NCBI RefSeq assembly: GCF_032452875.1
Contig: NC_083890.1
Location: 45,692,483 to 45,756,482 of the forward strand
Direction of reading: 5' to 3'
Length of the DNA: 64,000 bases
DNA from: Bos javanicus
Lineage: Eukaryota > Chordata > Mammalia > Artiodactyla > Bovidae
The notes beneath the pieces are model-generated. The model did no database searches. It saw only the letters and a program-made list of their open reading frames with translations, and was not told where the DNA came from. This document shows positions 20,975 to 32,779 of this stretch, in pieces. The stretch's first letter is position 1, and the number at the start of each line of letters is the position of its first letter. The translations under genes and the position numbers were made by a program.

Positions 20975-22016
20975 TTTATTTCTATTTCTATGCCGCCTGC
21001 TTAAAGCAAAGAGTGTTCTGCACCAGTAATGGATTTTCCATTAATCAGCCCTTGAGAACTGGGTCTTCTGATTCTCTCTCGGGCAGCTGCGCTACCCACA
21101 TTGTGTCTTACAGCTCGTCTGATGAATCTTCTTTGAACACGAGGCAGTCCAAGCCTCGGTGTGGGGGGAAGAGGGTGTCTAAGCCTTTCCATGCTCTCAG
21201 CCACCTGTGCTGCCCCGCTGATGAATCAGAAGGGCACTGCTGAGTAAAAATGCCACCTGGCTACCTATGCAGGCCTCTGCCTGTGGAAAATAAGCATTCT
21301 CTTGTTTAATGTTTCTAAAGGGCGAGATTAAAAAAAAAAAAAAAAAGCCAATGGAAAAGCCTTCTGCCTGGAAACGTTCTCTTCAAACAGACTACACTGC
21401 TGACCCAGGTTTCCATAAACCACCTGAACTCCTTCTCTTAACCACCCTAACCACTGTGCTTTTAAAGACCTTTTCTAACTGTTGCCAAGATGTAGCGAAA
21501 AAAACAAAACAAAACCCACCTTAATTCAACTGCACAGGGAATTCCAGAGAGGGGATGTACAGATGCCATCTATTCCAGTCTCTATGTTCGGGCATCAGTG
21601 CCCTTGGTTATAGGTTATAGAGAAGAGTATAGTTTAATGCCCTAATTTCCCCCATCTCTGCTAGTCGGTGCTCCCTGTCTTTCCCCTCCAAAAGGCCTAT
21701 TTTAATAAATTGAATCTGTTTAAATAAATACCCCACCTTCTGCATCCCACCTTTGACAGCGGACTCCTACACCCAAAGGAATGGTAGAGCAGAGCCTTTC
21801 AAAAGAAGGACAAAAACGTCCTTCTCTGTGTATCCAAAACCTCATGGCCTGCTTATGTTCTATCGAAAGGCTTTTTCTAGTATAGGATTTTGATCCAACT
21901 GGTGCTTGGACCAAATTTTTGTTGTTGTTCAGTCGCTAAGTTGTGTTGACCAAATTTAGTAAGAACCAATATAATATACCTCTGGATGAGATTATGTCTA
22001 TATCCTTATTCATATC
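20975..22016. other. Unassigned intergenic sequence
   Basis: The first 270 nt are unusually GC-balanced. The rest includes a poly-A run at 21331 and a short BovB-terminus-like scrap at about 21919-21950. No gene found. Confidence 0.45.
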
Positions 22017-22240
22017 TAGGGCTTCCCAGGTAGCTCCGTGGGTAGAAGAATCCGCCTGCAATGCAGGAGGTGAAGGTAGATGATAGTTCAGTCCTTGGAC
22101 TGGGAAGATCCCCTGGAGAGGGGCATGGCAACCCATTCCAGTATTCTTGCCTGGAGAATCCCATGGACAGAGGAGCCTGCTGGGCTGCAGTCCACAGGGT
22201 CACAGAGAGTCAGACATGACTGAAGCGACTGAACATACAC
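22017..22240 (+). mobile_element. Bov-tA SINE with (ATCT)n tail
   Basis: Canonical element followed by an (ATCT)n microsatellite to about 22271. Confidence 0.9.
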
Positions 22241-22271
22241 ATCCATATCTATCTATCTACCTATCTATCTG

Positions 22272-22690
22272 TATACGAAATTGGCTCACAACTGTCAGAT
22301 CTGACCTTCAGAAATCAGTAAGGCAAGTCCACAGGCTAGAAATTCTGGCAAGAGTTGGTGTTACAGTCCTGAGTCTAAATCCCACAGGGCAGCAGGCTGG
22401 AAATTCAGGCAGGGTTTCTGGCTCCTGTCTTGAGGAAAGATTGCTTCTTTTTCAGGAAACCTCTGTCTTTCCTCTTAAGACTTTCAACTGATCCTGTGAG
22501 GCTCAGGCACACAGTGGAGGGCTATGTGCTTTTATGGGAAGTCTACCAATCTAAATGTGAATCACGCCAGTACACACCTTCACAGAAACATCTAGAATAA
22601 GATTTGGCCGAACGATTTAGCCCAGTAGCCTTGTATAACTACCCAAGTTACTTGATAAAGGTGAATTAAAGGGACCAGGAATATACAGCT
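22272..22690. mobile_element. Old interspersed repeat, family not assigned
   Basis: Text such as CTCTTAAGACTTTCAACTGA and CACCTTCACAGAAACATCTA recurs in mammalian genomes as a diverged interspersed repeat. I could not name the family. Confidence 0.4.
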
Positions 22691-22756
22691 AGAAAAAGAG
22701 ACTCAGATGGAATGTGATAAAATCTAGAAGTATTTGCAGTCATTTCCAGTACAGAT

Positions 22757-22972
22757 GGGCTACCCTGTGGCTCAGCAGTAAAGAATCTGCCTGCAATTCA
22801 GGAGCCTCAGGAGACATGCATTCCATCCCTGGGTTGGGAAGAGCCCCTGGAGGAGTACATGGCAACCCATACTGTATTCTTGGCTAGAGAATCCCATGGA
22901 CAGAGGAGCCTGGTGGGCTACAGTCCATGGGGTCACAAGTCAGACATAACTGAGGAGACTTAGCAGGTATAC
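22757..22972 (+). mobile_element. Bov-tA SINE
   Basis: GGGCTACCCTGTGGCTCAGC head and CATAACTGAGGAGACTTAGC tail. Confidence 0.9.
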
Positions 22973-23175
22973 ACAGATGGCGTTGTAGTACTGGGTGGCA
23001 TTTAGGGACATGAGCTTCAGATAAAACTGAAAATAGCAGAGGAAAGGTTCTGCTGGGACTCTCACAGCTGTGTAGTGGGAGCTGAGATTTGACCCCGCCC
23101 TTCCTGCCACTGTGAACACTGGGAAGGCTGTTCCTTTTGTGGGACGACTTGAGGGCTGTAGTTCCTTCCTCTCAG

Positions 23176-24615
23176 TTCAGTTCAGTCACTCAGTCACGTC
23201 TGACTCTTTGTGCCCCCATAAATTGCAGCATGCCAGGCAGCACGCCTGACCATCACCAACTCCTGGAGCTTGTTCAAACTCATATTCATTGAGTCCATGA
23301 TGCCATCCAACCACCTCATCATCTGTCATCCCCTTCTCCTCCTGCCCTCAATCTTTCCCAGCATCAGGGTCTTTTCCAATGAGTCAGTTCTTCGAATCAG
23401 GTGGCCAAAGTATTGGAGCTTCAGCTTCAACATGAGTCCTTCCAATGAACACCCAGTACTGATTTCCTTTAGGATGGACTGGTTTGATCTCCTTGCAGTC
23501 CAAGGGACTCTCAAGAGTCTTCTCCAACACTACAGTTCAAAAGCATCAATTCTTCGGCACTCAGCTTTCTTTACAGTCCAACTCTCACATCCATACGTGA
23601 CTACTGGAAAAACCATAGCTTTGACTAGATGGACACTTGTTGGCAAAGTAATGTCTCTGCTTTTTAATATGCTGTCTAGGTTGGTCATAACTTTTCTTCC
23701 CAGGAGCAAGCGTCTTTTAACGTCATGGCTGCAATCACCATCTGCAGTGATTTTGGAGCCCCCCAAAAATAGTCTCTCACTGTTTCCATTGCTTCCCCAT
23801 CTATTTCCCATGAAGTGATGGGACCACAGGCCGTGATCTTAGTTTTCTGAATGTTGAGTTTTAAGCCAGCTTTTTAACTCTCCTCTTTCACTTTCATTAA
23901 TAGGCTCTTTAGGTCTTCTTCACTTTCTGCCATAAGGGTGGTGTCATCTGCATGCTGCTGCTGCTAAGTCACTTCAGTCGTGTCCGACTCTGTGCGACCC
24001 CATAGACAGCAGCCCACCAGGCTCCTGTCCCTGGGATTCTCCAGGCAAGAACACTGGAGTGGGTTGCCATTTCCTTCTCCAATGCATGAAAGTGAAAAGT
24101 GAAAGTGAAGTCGCTCAGTTGTATCTGACTCTTAGTGACCCCATGGACTACAGCCTACCAGGCTCCTCTGTCCATGGGATTTTCCAGGCAAGAGTACTGG
24201 AGTGGGGTGCCATTGCCTTCTCCGGTCATCTGCATATCTGAGGTTATTGATATTTCTCCTGGCAATCTTGATTCCAGCTTGTGCTTCATCCAGCCCAGCG
24301 TTTCTTATGATGTACTCTACATATAAGTTAAATAAGTAGAGTGACAATACACAGCCTTGATGTACTCTTTTTCCTATTTAGAACCAGTCTGTTGTTCCAT
24401 GTCCAGTTCTAACTGTTGCTTCTTGACCTGGATACAGATTTCTCAGGAGTCAGGTCAGGTGGTCTGGTATTCCCATCTCTTGAAGAATGTTCCACAGTTT
24501 GTTGTGATCCACATAGTCAAAGGCTTTGGCATAGTCAATAAAGCAAAAGTAGATGTTTTTCTGGAACTCTCTTGCTTTTTCGATGATCCAACAGATGTTG
24601 GCAATTTGATCTCTG
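23176..24615 (-). mobile_element. BovB LINE, 5' truncated, with 15-bp TSD and nested SINE
   Basis: The reverse complement encodes broken stretches of BovB reverse transcriptase (NAGLDEAQAGIKIARRNINN; KAMVFPVVTYGCESWTVKKA). GTTCCTTCCTCTCAG flanks it at 23161-23175 and 24616-24630. A Bov-A2 interrupts it at 23954-24224. Not functional. Confidence 0.93.
23954..24224 (-). mobile_element. Bov-A2 SINE nested in BovB
   Basis: Two-unit element with GTCATCTGCAT duplicated at 23943-23953 and 24225-24235, so it inserted after the LINE. Confidence 0.93.
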
Positions 24616-24699
24616 GTTCCTTCCTCTCAGAGGAACTGAAATTTCTCCTTTTTATTCAGGGGCAGAGGTTTTACATTTTTTAAATTATTTATTTACTTA

Positions 24700-24835
24700 T
24701 TTGACCTTGCTGGGTCTTAGTTGCAACATGCAGGATCTAATTTAGTTGTAGCAGAACTCTAAGTTGTGGCTTCTGGGATCTAGTTCCCCATCTGGGGATT
24801 GAACTTGGGCTTCCACCGGGAACGTCCCTGAGATT
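24700..24835 (-). mobile_element. CHR-type SINE
   Basis: Antisense: CTTGCTGGGTCTTAGTTGCA ... GGGGATTGAACTTGGG. Confidence 0.75.
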
Positions 24836-25271
24836 CTATATTATTTAGAGGATTTGTACAGAAACCTGGGAAACTTGCGCTTTACAATCTGAAATAACTG
24901 AGTGAAAATGAGCCAGAAAACAGGATGTGGTCTAGAAGTCTGCTTATAAGCAACCTCCCTAAGATACAGAGGAAAAGACTGAAGGATAATGCATCAGATG
25001 AAGCAAAAGCAGTTTGTTATCCTACAGTCTTTTCCATGGACCTTGGAATCCTTGGATCAAGCTCACCCCTCTGAGAATGGGACTCAGTACATCCTTAGAA
25101 GGAAGACATATGGTGAGACTCCAACATTTCAAATACGGATTCCATCACACATCTCCTGTTTTGTCTTCTTTCATGATTCATTCCCAACCAGAGTTCAGGT
25201 CACACTGATAAACCGCCTACATGTAAAACACAGCTTAGAATACTCAGACTTTATTATATATACAAAATAAA

Positions 25272-25408
25272 TGTATTTGGCTGTGCCAGGTCTTCACACG
25301 TGATCTTCATTGCAGATTGTGGGATCTAGTTCTTCGACCAGGGATTGAACCCAGGCCCCCTGCATTGAGGGCAGGCAGTCTTAACCACTGGACCATCAGG
25401 GAAGTCCC
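25272..25408 (-). mobile_element. CHR-type SINE
   Basis: GGCTGTGCCAGGTCTTCACA ... ACCATCAGGGAAGTCCC, antisense. Confidence 0.82.
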
Positions 25409-25436
25409 TGGAATACTTAGACGTTGAAGGCTTGGT

Positions 25437-25530
25437 TTGACATATAACTGATTCACTTTGCTGTACAGCAGACACTAACAACAAAGTAAAGCAACTAATA
25501 CTCCAATAAAAAAATTTTTAATAAAATGGA
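25437..25530 (+). mobile_element. L1 3'-end fragment
   Basis: CTGATTCACTTTGCTGTACA ... CAATAAAAAAATT is the usual ruminant L1 terminus. Confidence 0.7.
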
Positions 25531-26207
25531 ATAAAAGCTTAGCTTGTTTTGACAAAATTTAGTATTATTAGAGGCTAGACAAGATTATGCATTAAAAAAC
25601 TGAAATGGATTTTATGTGGAGAAGAAAAGAGAACTAATTATATGCAAAGTTCATAAATGTAAGACTGTCTACTCCTCAGCTGGTAAATATACCATATTCT
25701 CTGGAATTCTTGTTTGCTACTCTTCGGTATTAATAGCTAATGAGGTTGCTCTACACTGCACTGCTGGTGGAAACACTGAAGAGAGACTCAGGATTTTCAT
25801 GAGACCCTGGAGATTCATTTCTTTAACGAGGACAAGATGCCTTGAATCTGTGAAACGTTATACTAAGCATTTGCTGAACCTGAAGGTGTAGCAAGTGGTG
25901 ACAGAATAATGTTATCAGTGACCTGTATCCGTTGTGCAAATGTCAGGAAAATAATTTCAAGGGGATTTCTCAGGTATTTGTAATAGATCGTAAATCAAAA
26001 ATGGCTGCTGACTAGTAACATCAGACATTCCAAAAGAGTTTCTAGAGTATTCTTTGAACTGCAAATGTAAAAGTTGTTCTCGAAAGTATAAATATTACCA
26101 GAAAAGAATGGATAAATATAATTTGAGTCTCCACAATTATCTCTTAAAGTGCTCTCCAAGGGAAATTCTAAAGTAAGTAAGAAGTCAATTCTAAAATGTA
26201 GAAAATG

Positions 26208-26337
26208 GCATCTTTCCTGGTAGTTTAGCAGTTAGAACTCTGAGGTTCTACTGCAGGGAGCTTGGGTTTGGTCCCTGATCAGGGAACTAAGATCCCACAA
26301 GCTGCATGGTGTGACCCAAAAAAAAAAAAAAATGTAG
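26208..26337 (+). mobile_element. CHR-type SINE with poly-A
   Basis: GGCATCTTTCCTGGTAGTTT head, CTGATCAGGGAACTAAGATC core and a 15-A tail. Confidence 0.82.
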
Positions 26338-26405
26338 AAAAGGAGTAAGGAATGATGAATTATCCTTTTTTTTACTGGACGTTTGCAGTGGTGATATATA
26401 TCAAC

Positions 26406-26843
26406 TGAGACAGGTGTTGAGTCTGCCTCAAGGCCACAGGTGCAAAGCCCTGTACCAAGGCCACAGAAGCAGAAAGCAGAACCAAGGTCACCCCCAGAAC
26501 TGACTGAGCCCCTTTGTAACCATTGCCAAAGGCCCTCCCCCAATCATCTCTAGCGGGCTTCCTGACCTCAAATTAGGCAAAAATGCCCACCCATGGTAGT
26601 CACCCTATAGCGCCCAAACTAATCACCTAATACGAACCTGCCAGCAGGAATTTTCTTTGTCTTGGGGCTATAATTGGCCACTAACCTATGAAAAGCGTTA
26701 GGTCTCACTGGTCTGACAGGAGGTCGGCCTACTGGATCTGCAGCGCCTTCATTAACTCTGTGCTTTGTCCTTAATAAACTCACTGCTTTCTGCAGGACTC
26801 TGTGTCTGAAAATTCTTTTCCAACTCGCCTTCAGACTGCCTCA
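26406..26843 (+). mobile_element. Probable solo LTR of an endogenous retrovirus
   Basis: About 440 bp starting TGAGACAGG and ending GACTGCCTCA. AATAAA lies at 26773-26778, followed by a CT-rich R/U5-like stretch (CACTGCTTTCTGCAGGACTC). No internal retroviral genes adjoin it. Edges are tentative: flanking pentamers (TCAAC, ATAAT) do not match. Confidence 0.6.
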
Positions 26844-27189
26844 ATAATGGGGATGGCTGAAGGGAGAGCACTTTGGGGAAGTGGGGCAAGGAGACTATTA
26901 GGAGCTGAGTTTTAACACATTGAGTTCAAACTACTAGATTTCTCAGTAAAGTGTTGAGCAGGTTATTGGATATATGGGTCTAGAGTCCAAGATGGAGGCA
27001 TAGAATTGGAGATACAAATTTGGGAATCATCAACATACAATCAAACTTGCCATTGGTAGGTTGTAAAATGCTATTCAAATATAAAGTATCATTACTAGTA
27101 GTTACTCATGAACAACACAGCAACAGTCATTGACCCACTAACCCCTTTGTTTGGAACACACACAGTTACTCTTTAAAGAACGAAATAAT

Positions 27190-27830
27190 GTCATTTGCAG
27201 CAATTGATGGACCTAGAGGTTATCATACTAAGTGAAGTAAGTCAGACACAAAAAGATAAATATCATATGTTATTGCTTATAGTGGAATCTAAAAAATGAT
27301 ACAAAAGAACTTATTCACAAAACAGAAATAGACTCACAGACTTAGAAAACAAACTTATGGTTACCAAAGGGGAAAGGGTGGCGGGGGGTGTGGAGGGGTA
27401 TAAATTAGGAATTGTGGATTAACAAGGGCTTCCTAGGTGGTGAATTGGTAAAGAATCCGCCTGCCAAAGTAGGAGACACAAGAGACGCAGGTTCGATCCC
27501 TGGGTTAGGAAGATCCCCTGAAGGAGGAAGTGGCAATCCACTCCAATATTTTTGCCTGGAAAATTCCATGGACCGAGGAGCCTGGTGGGCTACAGCCCAA
27601 GAGATCACCAGAGTCAGATGTGACTGCACTGGGGGTTAACAGACACAAAATATAAAACAGATAAACATCAAGGTACAGCCCAGGGAACCATATTCACTAT
27701 CTTGCAATAATCTATAATGGAAAAGAATCTGAAAGAGAATCTAGCTGTCTATCTCTGAACCACTTCAGTGTATACCAGAAACTACTGGAACATTATAAAT
27801 CAACCATACTTCAATTTTGAAAAAAGATAC
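27190..27830 (+). mobile_element. L1 3' region, split by a Bov-tA
   Basis: AAGTGAAGTAAGTCAGACAC ... CTTATGGTTACCAAAGGGGA before, and GGTACAGCCCAGGGAACCAT ... AAATCAACCATACTTCAATT after, are L1 3' UTR text. Confidence 0.82.
27427..27640 (+). mobile_element. Bov-tA SINE nested in L1
   Basis: Complete element. GGATTAACA before and GGGTTAACA after look like a decayed TSD. Confidence 0.9.
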
Positions 27831-27999
27831 TTCATGAAAAATATATATTTTTAAACAGAATACAATTTTTGGAAAATAGGACATATATACATGTGCTAAA
27901 TTTTTCTTGCTCTATTTCTCAATTATTTTATTGTCAATTTTAATTACTAAGACGTTCAGAGGGTCTCAACTGATTTTAGGCTTACAAAGTATTATCAAT

Positions 28000-29190
28000 T
28001 GGAAGCTCTGAGAAGGCCATGTAATGACATCTTCTTCAAGAGTGCTTATTTTCCTAAGGAATGAAGAGCTCAAAATGTGAAATATAGTCTCAAAAGAACC
28101 TCGAGGCTGCTAGGTCAGCCACGGTCTTGATAAGAATCATGTAACGAAGGATATGCTGCTAATCTTTGATAAGGAACATGCAGGTAGTTTAAAAATATAC
28201 ATACTTTTCAACACTCCATCCTGTAAGGAGAATTGAAAGAAACATCAATTAAGGTTTAAGCCCTGAAAAATTGATTATTGAGGATGACACAGTTTATGGA
28301 AAGTAGAAGGATGAGGGTTTATAGAAGGGAACTCCCTGGATGATAACATTAAACCACTGCCAATCCTGATGCTATGCTGGGCTCAGAACACATATTTTGC
28401 CATTTTGCTGTTACATATCTACATGTCAGTCCATCAGATTACAAATAGGAATATTTAAGAATACAACATTGCTCTGCAATATTTGAAGTATCAACACTTG
28501 AAAGTAAATTGTTGAATTTCTAGCTCTGGAAAGGATGGAGTGGCTTGTACTGAACTAACTCTCCTTCAGGTGGCGGTTATAAACTCTGGACAAATATAAA
28601 GCTTAACTATTTGAAGGCCCTGGGAAAACCACCAAAGTCAAATAGAAGTTGGGAGGGGGCGGGGATACGGGGATTGGAGCCCCGAGGGAAGAGAACCAGG
28701 ATGACTGGCGTCCAGGGCTACAGAGTGCGTGTCAGGTGTCTCCTCAGGGTGCATCCCAGTCTACATCGGCAGGGCAGCTAGAACCAGAGCAGAAGACCGC
28801 AGGGCTTCTGGCTTATCAGAGAAGGGAGGCTAGAGATGCGGGCGCAGCTGGAAACTGAGCCGGGGAACCACAGAGCAGCCACGGAGAGGAAGTCCCCCAA
28901 ACCTGGGTACAAATTCACTTTAAAACTCTTGGCTGACCCCTGACCTGTGCTTGTTTAGACAAGACTCCAAGGAAACTGTTTAAGTCACAGCTGGAAAAAA
29001 CTGCAGAAATAGAGCAACTGTGTTGTCTGCTGGCTGCTAGGGAGACCTAATGTAGTGCTTATTCTCACCAAGTTGGAGGGGACCGCAAACACCGTAGGCC
29101 TTCCATCAGAACTCTAGAAGGGAGATAGGGCGTAAAGGTTACATCCTAGATCCAAAGAATATACCCCAAAACTAATGGCAAAATTAAAAC
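28000..29190. other. Unassigned sequence, possible old L1 5' remnant
   Basis: 28620-28900 is GC-rich and contains an open frame of 70 codons without similarity to known proteins. The style (repeated AGAG and GGCTG) suggests L1 5' UTR, but this is not shown. Confidence 0.35.
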
Positions 29191-29204
29191 AAATTCATCT
29201 TTAT

Positions 29205-29328
29205 TATTATTATTTTTTGGCCATACTGTGTGGCATGTGGGATCTTGCTTCCCCGATCAGGGATAAAATCCTTGCCCCCTAGAATGGGAGCCCAGAGACT
29301 TAACCATTGGATCACTAGGGCAGTCCTT
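29205..29328 (-). mobile_element. CHR-type SINE
   Basis: TTTGGCCATACTGTGTGGCA ... GATCACTAGGGCAGTCC, antisense. Confidence 0.8.
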
Positions 29329-29397
29329 TATTTTGTTTTATTTATTTATCTGTTTATTTGCAAACCCATCTTTAAAAGTGAATTAAAAAATTAAGGG

Positions 29398-29520
29398 AAT
29401 TCCCTGGTTAGGACTCAGGGCTTTCATTGCCAGGGCTTGTGCTCAATCCCTGATTGGGCAGCTAAGATCCTGCAAGCCATGGGAAATACGCCCAAAACAA
29501 TGAACTAAATAAGTAAATAA
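29398..29520 (+). mobile_element. CHR-type SINE
   Basis: GGGAATTCCCTGGTTAGGAC ... GCAAGCCATGGGAAATACGC, with an AAATAAGTAAATAAA tail. Opposite in orientation to the copy 70 bp upstream. Confidence 0.8.
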
Positions 29521-29639
29521 AAACATCTAAATAAATACCTCTTAAGTTTCCATCTGTATGGAGCCAATTAAAAGTTATACTTACCAATCAAAGACTTGTG
29601 TCGTGTTTTTATTTTTTTATTGATGATGTCGGTCTTTAC

Positions 29640-30170
29640 TTTTATTTTTTTAATTTCTTTATTTTTAATTGGAGGATAATTGCTTTATAACATTGTACTG
29701 GTTTCTGCCATACATCAACATGAATCAGTCATACGTATACATATGCCCACTCCCTCTTGAAACTCCTCCCCACCTCCCACCTCACCCTACCCCTCTAGGT
29801 TGTCACAAAGCACTGGGTTTGAGTTTCCTGTGTCATTCAGCAAGTTCCTACTGGCTATCTGCTTTACATATGGTAATGCGTGTGCTTCAATGCCACTTTC
29901 TCAATTCATCCCACCCTCTCCTTCCCTCTTTGTGTACACAAGTCTTTTCTCTGTGTCTGTATCTCCATTGCTGCCCTGCAAATAGGGTCATCAGTACCAT
30001 CTTTCTAGATTGAATATATATATATATGCATTAATATACAATATTTGTTTTGCTCTTTCTGATTTACTTCACTCTATATAATAGGCTCTAGGTTCATCCA
30101 CCTCATTAGAACTGACTCAGATGTGTTCCTTTTTATGGCTGAGTAATATTCCATTGTATATATGTGTGAT
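29640..30170 (-). mobile_element. L1 3' region, antisense
   Basis: TTTTTAATTGGAGGATAATT, CTGGTTTCTGCCATACATCA and GGCTGAGTAATATTCCATTG are hallmark antisense ruminant L1. Confidence 0.85.
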
Positions 30171-30929
30171 GTTTTTAAAACATGAAGTTTACAGTTACTT
30201 CTCATGCTTTAAAAAGCTGCATTGATTTTCTGAGTTTTTAAACTTTTAACCTCCTCCCAAGTATCCCACAGCAATCCAAATCAAAAAGTATGCATTTTAA
30301 TAAATGAAAAAAGGTGGGAATGAAAATTTGGATTTCAATAGTCACTTGTCTTTACGATGTCCCTCTAGTATTAAAAAATTTTTTTTCAGAGATTTTGAAC
30401 TTCCTTTTGGGCAGGAATTTGATGATATATCGTATTACAGTAGAATCATCTAAGTCAGTGAATAAAACATAAACAAAGTTGCTGAACCTAGAAACCTATT
30501 GATAAAGATCAGCTCCAAAAATTCCTTTGACAGAAGCAAACACACTTGAGGTGATATAATTTATGACTTCCTGTGAAGCAAGACAGATTCTAGACTTATT
30601 TGTGAAAGTTATGAAGTGAACTGAATAGTCTGTGTAAACACAGAGCAGTGAAGTAGCTGCTCCTTGACAGACAGGCCAGGTCTCAGGTTCCCAACCCGGC
30701 CCATGGCCCTTCAAGACGATCCAAGTCATCCATAGGGATTCTTCCTGGCTAAAGTTCCCATTGAGTGTTTCGGCTTCAATGTCTTTTGATCTCTTCCATG
30801 TGAGCCCTCCCTGGCTTCTGCCTGAAACTTCTGGGACCACCCTGGGGCAGGTGCAGAGGGTCCCAGTGCTAGGATGGCACCATCTGTCTAAGTCACATGG
30901 TCCTGTCAATTTGAACTCTTAAATATCCC

Positions 30930-31330
30930 TTGATCTATCTCTGTCATTACTGCTGCAGTTGGATCCACCACTTCTTCCTGATCAATTGCCATAGCCTCCT
31001 TTTTATTCTTTTACCTCTAGACTCACTGCTGAAATCTACCTTACCCACTGCTGCTTTTGTGATCTTTCTGAAATGCAAACGTGAACATGTCACTCCTCTG
31101 TAGAAAGTTCTTCATAGTTCTCTCGTTACTGCCTGGTAAGGATCATAGCTGGGCTATGACCTCGATGATCTAACTTGACACTTCTTATTAATACTTTCCC
31201 CATCTTTTTCACTTTAAGCTGTAAGAGAACCATGACTGTCTGTCCTGCTACCCTGTCATTATTCCAGAGCATTGACACATAATGGATAATTGCTAGCAGG
31301 TATATCACTACCCCATGTCTCATGCTTCTA
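30930..31330 (+). mobile_element. L2-like LINE fragment
   Basis: CATGTCACTCCTCTGTAGAA with GATCTAACTTGACACTTC matches L2 text. Diverged; limits approximate. Confidence 0.45.
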
Positions 31331-31473
31331 ATTTATGGGCCTTTTTGCTAGCTAATTGAGCTTCTTCTAGTAGAAACACAAGGGTGCCCTTCTCTCACAA
31401 CCTGAGGCTAGTTACCATCACTTGTTGTTTATTCACCATTAACCCATTTATCTTGTGATTTACCACAGTATTT

Positions 31474-32325
31474 TTTGGGCTCCAAAATCACTGTTGACGG
31501 TGATTGAAGCCATGAAATTAAAAGACGCTTACTCCTTGGAAGGAAAGTTATGACCAACCTAAATAGCATATTGAAAAGCAGAGACATTACTTTGCCAACA
31601 AAGGTCCGTCTAGTCAAGGCTATGATTTTTCCAGTGATAATGTATGGATATGAGAGTTGGACTGTGAAGAAAGCTGAGCGCTGCTTATTTACTTATATGC
31701 AGAGTACATCAGGAGAAATGCTGGGCTGGAAGAAGCACAAGCTGTAATCAAGATTGCCAGGAGAAATATCAATAACCTCAGCTATTCAGATGACACCACC
31801 CTTATGGCAGAAAGTGAAGAGGAACTAAAAAGCCTCTTGATGAAAGTGAAAGAGGAGAGTGAAAAAGTTGGCTTAAAGCTCAACATTCAGAAAACTAAGA
31901 TCATGGCCTCTAGTCCCATCACTTCATGGGAAATAGATGGGGAAACAGTGGAAACAGTGGCAGATTTGAACTGTGGTGTTGTAGAAGACTCTTGAGAGTT
32001 CCTTGGACTGCAAGGAGATCCAACCAGTCCATTCTAATGGAGATCAGTCCTGGGTGTTCTTTGGAAGGACTGATGCCAAAGATGAAAATCCCATACTTTG
32101 GCCACTTGATGCGAAGAGCTGACTCATTGGAAAAGACTGATGCTGGCAGGGATTGGGGGCAGGAGGAGAAGGGGACGACAGAGGATGAGATGGCTGGATG
32201 GCATCACCGACTCGATGGACGTGAGTTCGAGTGAACTCCGGGAGTTGGTGATGGACAGGGAGGCCTGGCCTGCTGCAGTTCATGGGGTCGCAAAGAGTCA
32301 GACAACACTGAGCGACTGAACTAAA
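31474..32325 (+). mobile_element. Permuted BovB LINE fragment
   Basis: Segment order is abnormal: GSKIT...ESWTVKKAE text (31474-31684) precedes the reverse-transcriptase palm block (31689-31967, SYSDDTTLMAESEEELKSLL), which then jumps to the ELWCCRR...3' end (31968-32325). In intact BovB the first block lies between the other two. Confidence 0.85.
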
Positions 32326-32334
32326 CTCAACACC

Positions 32335-32649
32335 GTGACTGGTACTAAATTCTTTGAGCGAATGAGTGAAAATGAATTCAGAAGTGTGGCCCAGGAGTTA
32401 ACATATATCTGAGAATTGCAATATAAAGAATTGCAATCCAGTGCAGTTTTCCCCAGGCAGTACAAAATACAAGGGTTACGAGGCGAACAGTTGGCTTCCT
32501 CTTGCTCTTCACAAGCCTGGGAACCAGATTCAGCGAATCAGGACTTTATAGAACGAGTGGGAACAAACAAAGGGCAAACAACCCAACTTCTTATAAATAA
32601 ATGCAAAAGTAATCAGGACTGCCCCAAGCTCCAAATGAAATAGCAGAAG
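32335..32649. other. Sequence upstream of the MAK island
   Basis: No repeat or gene identified. GC content climbs toward the island after 32680. Confidence 0.4.
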
Positions 32650-32779
32650 AGCAGAACTCCAGCAGCTTCCAGGCGTTCCTGGAGGCCCCGCCCCTCGGAG
32701 GCGGGCTGAGCGCCCATGGGCGGGGCCTTCCCGCTCAGCCCCGCCCCATGGGCGGGGTGTAAGCGGGCGGGCGGCGCGG

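Noticed and set aside
16191..32640. A gene between GCM2 and MAK
   Set aside because: All longer frames here are SINE, BovB or L1 shadows; no conserved exon with splice signals was found.
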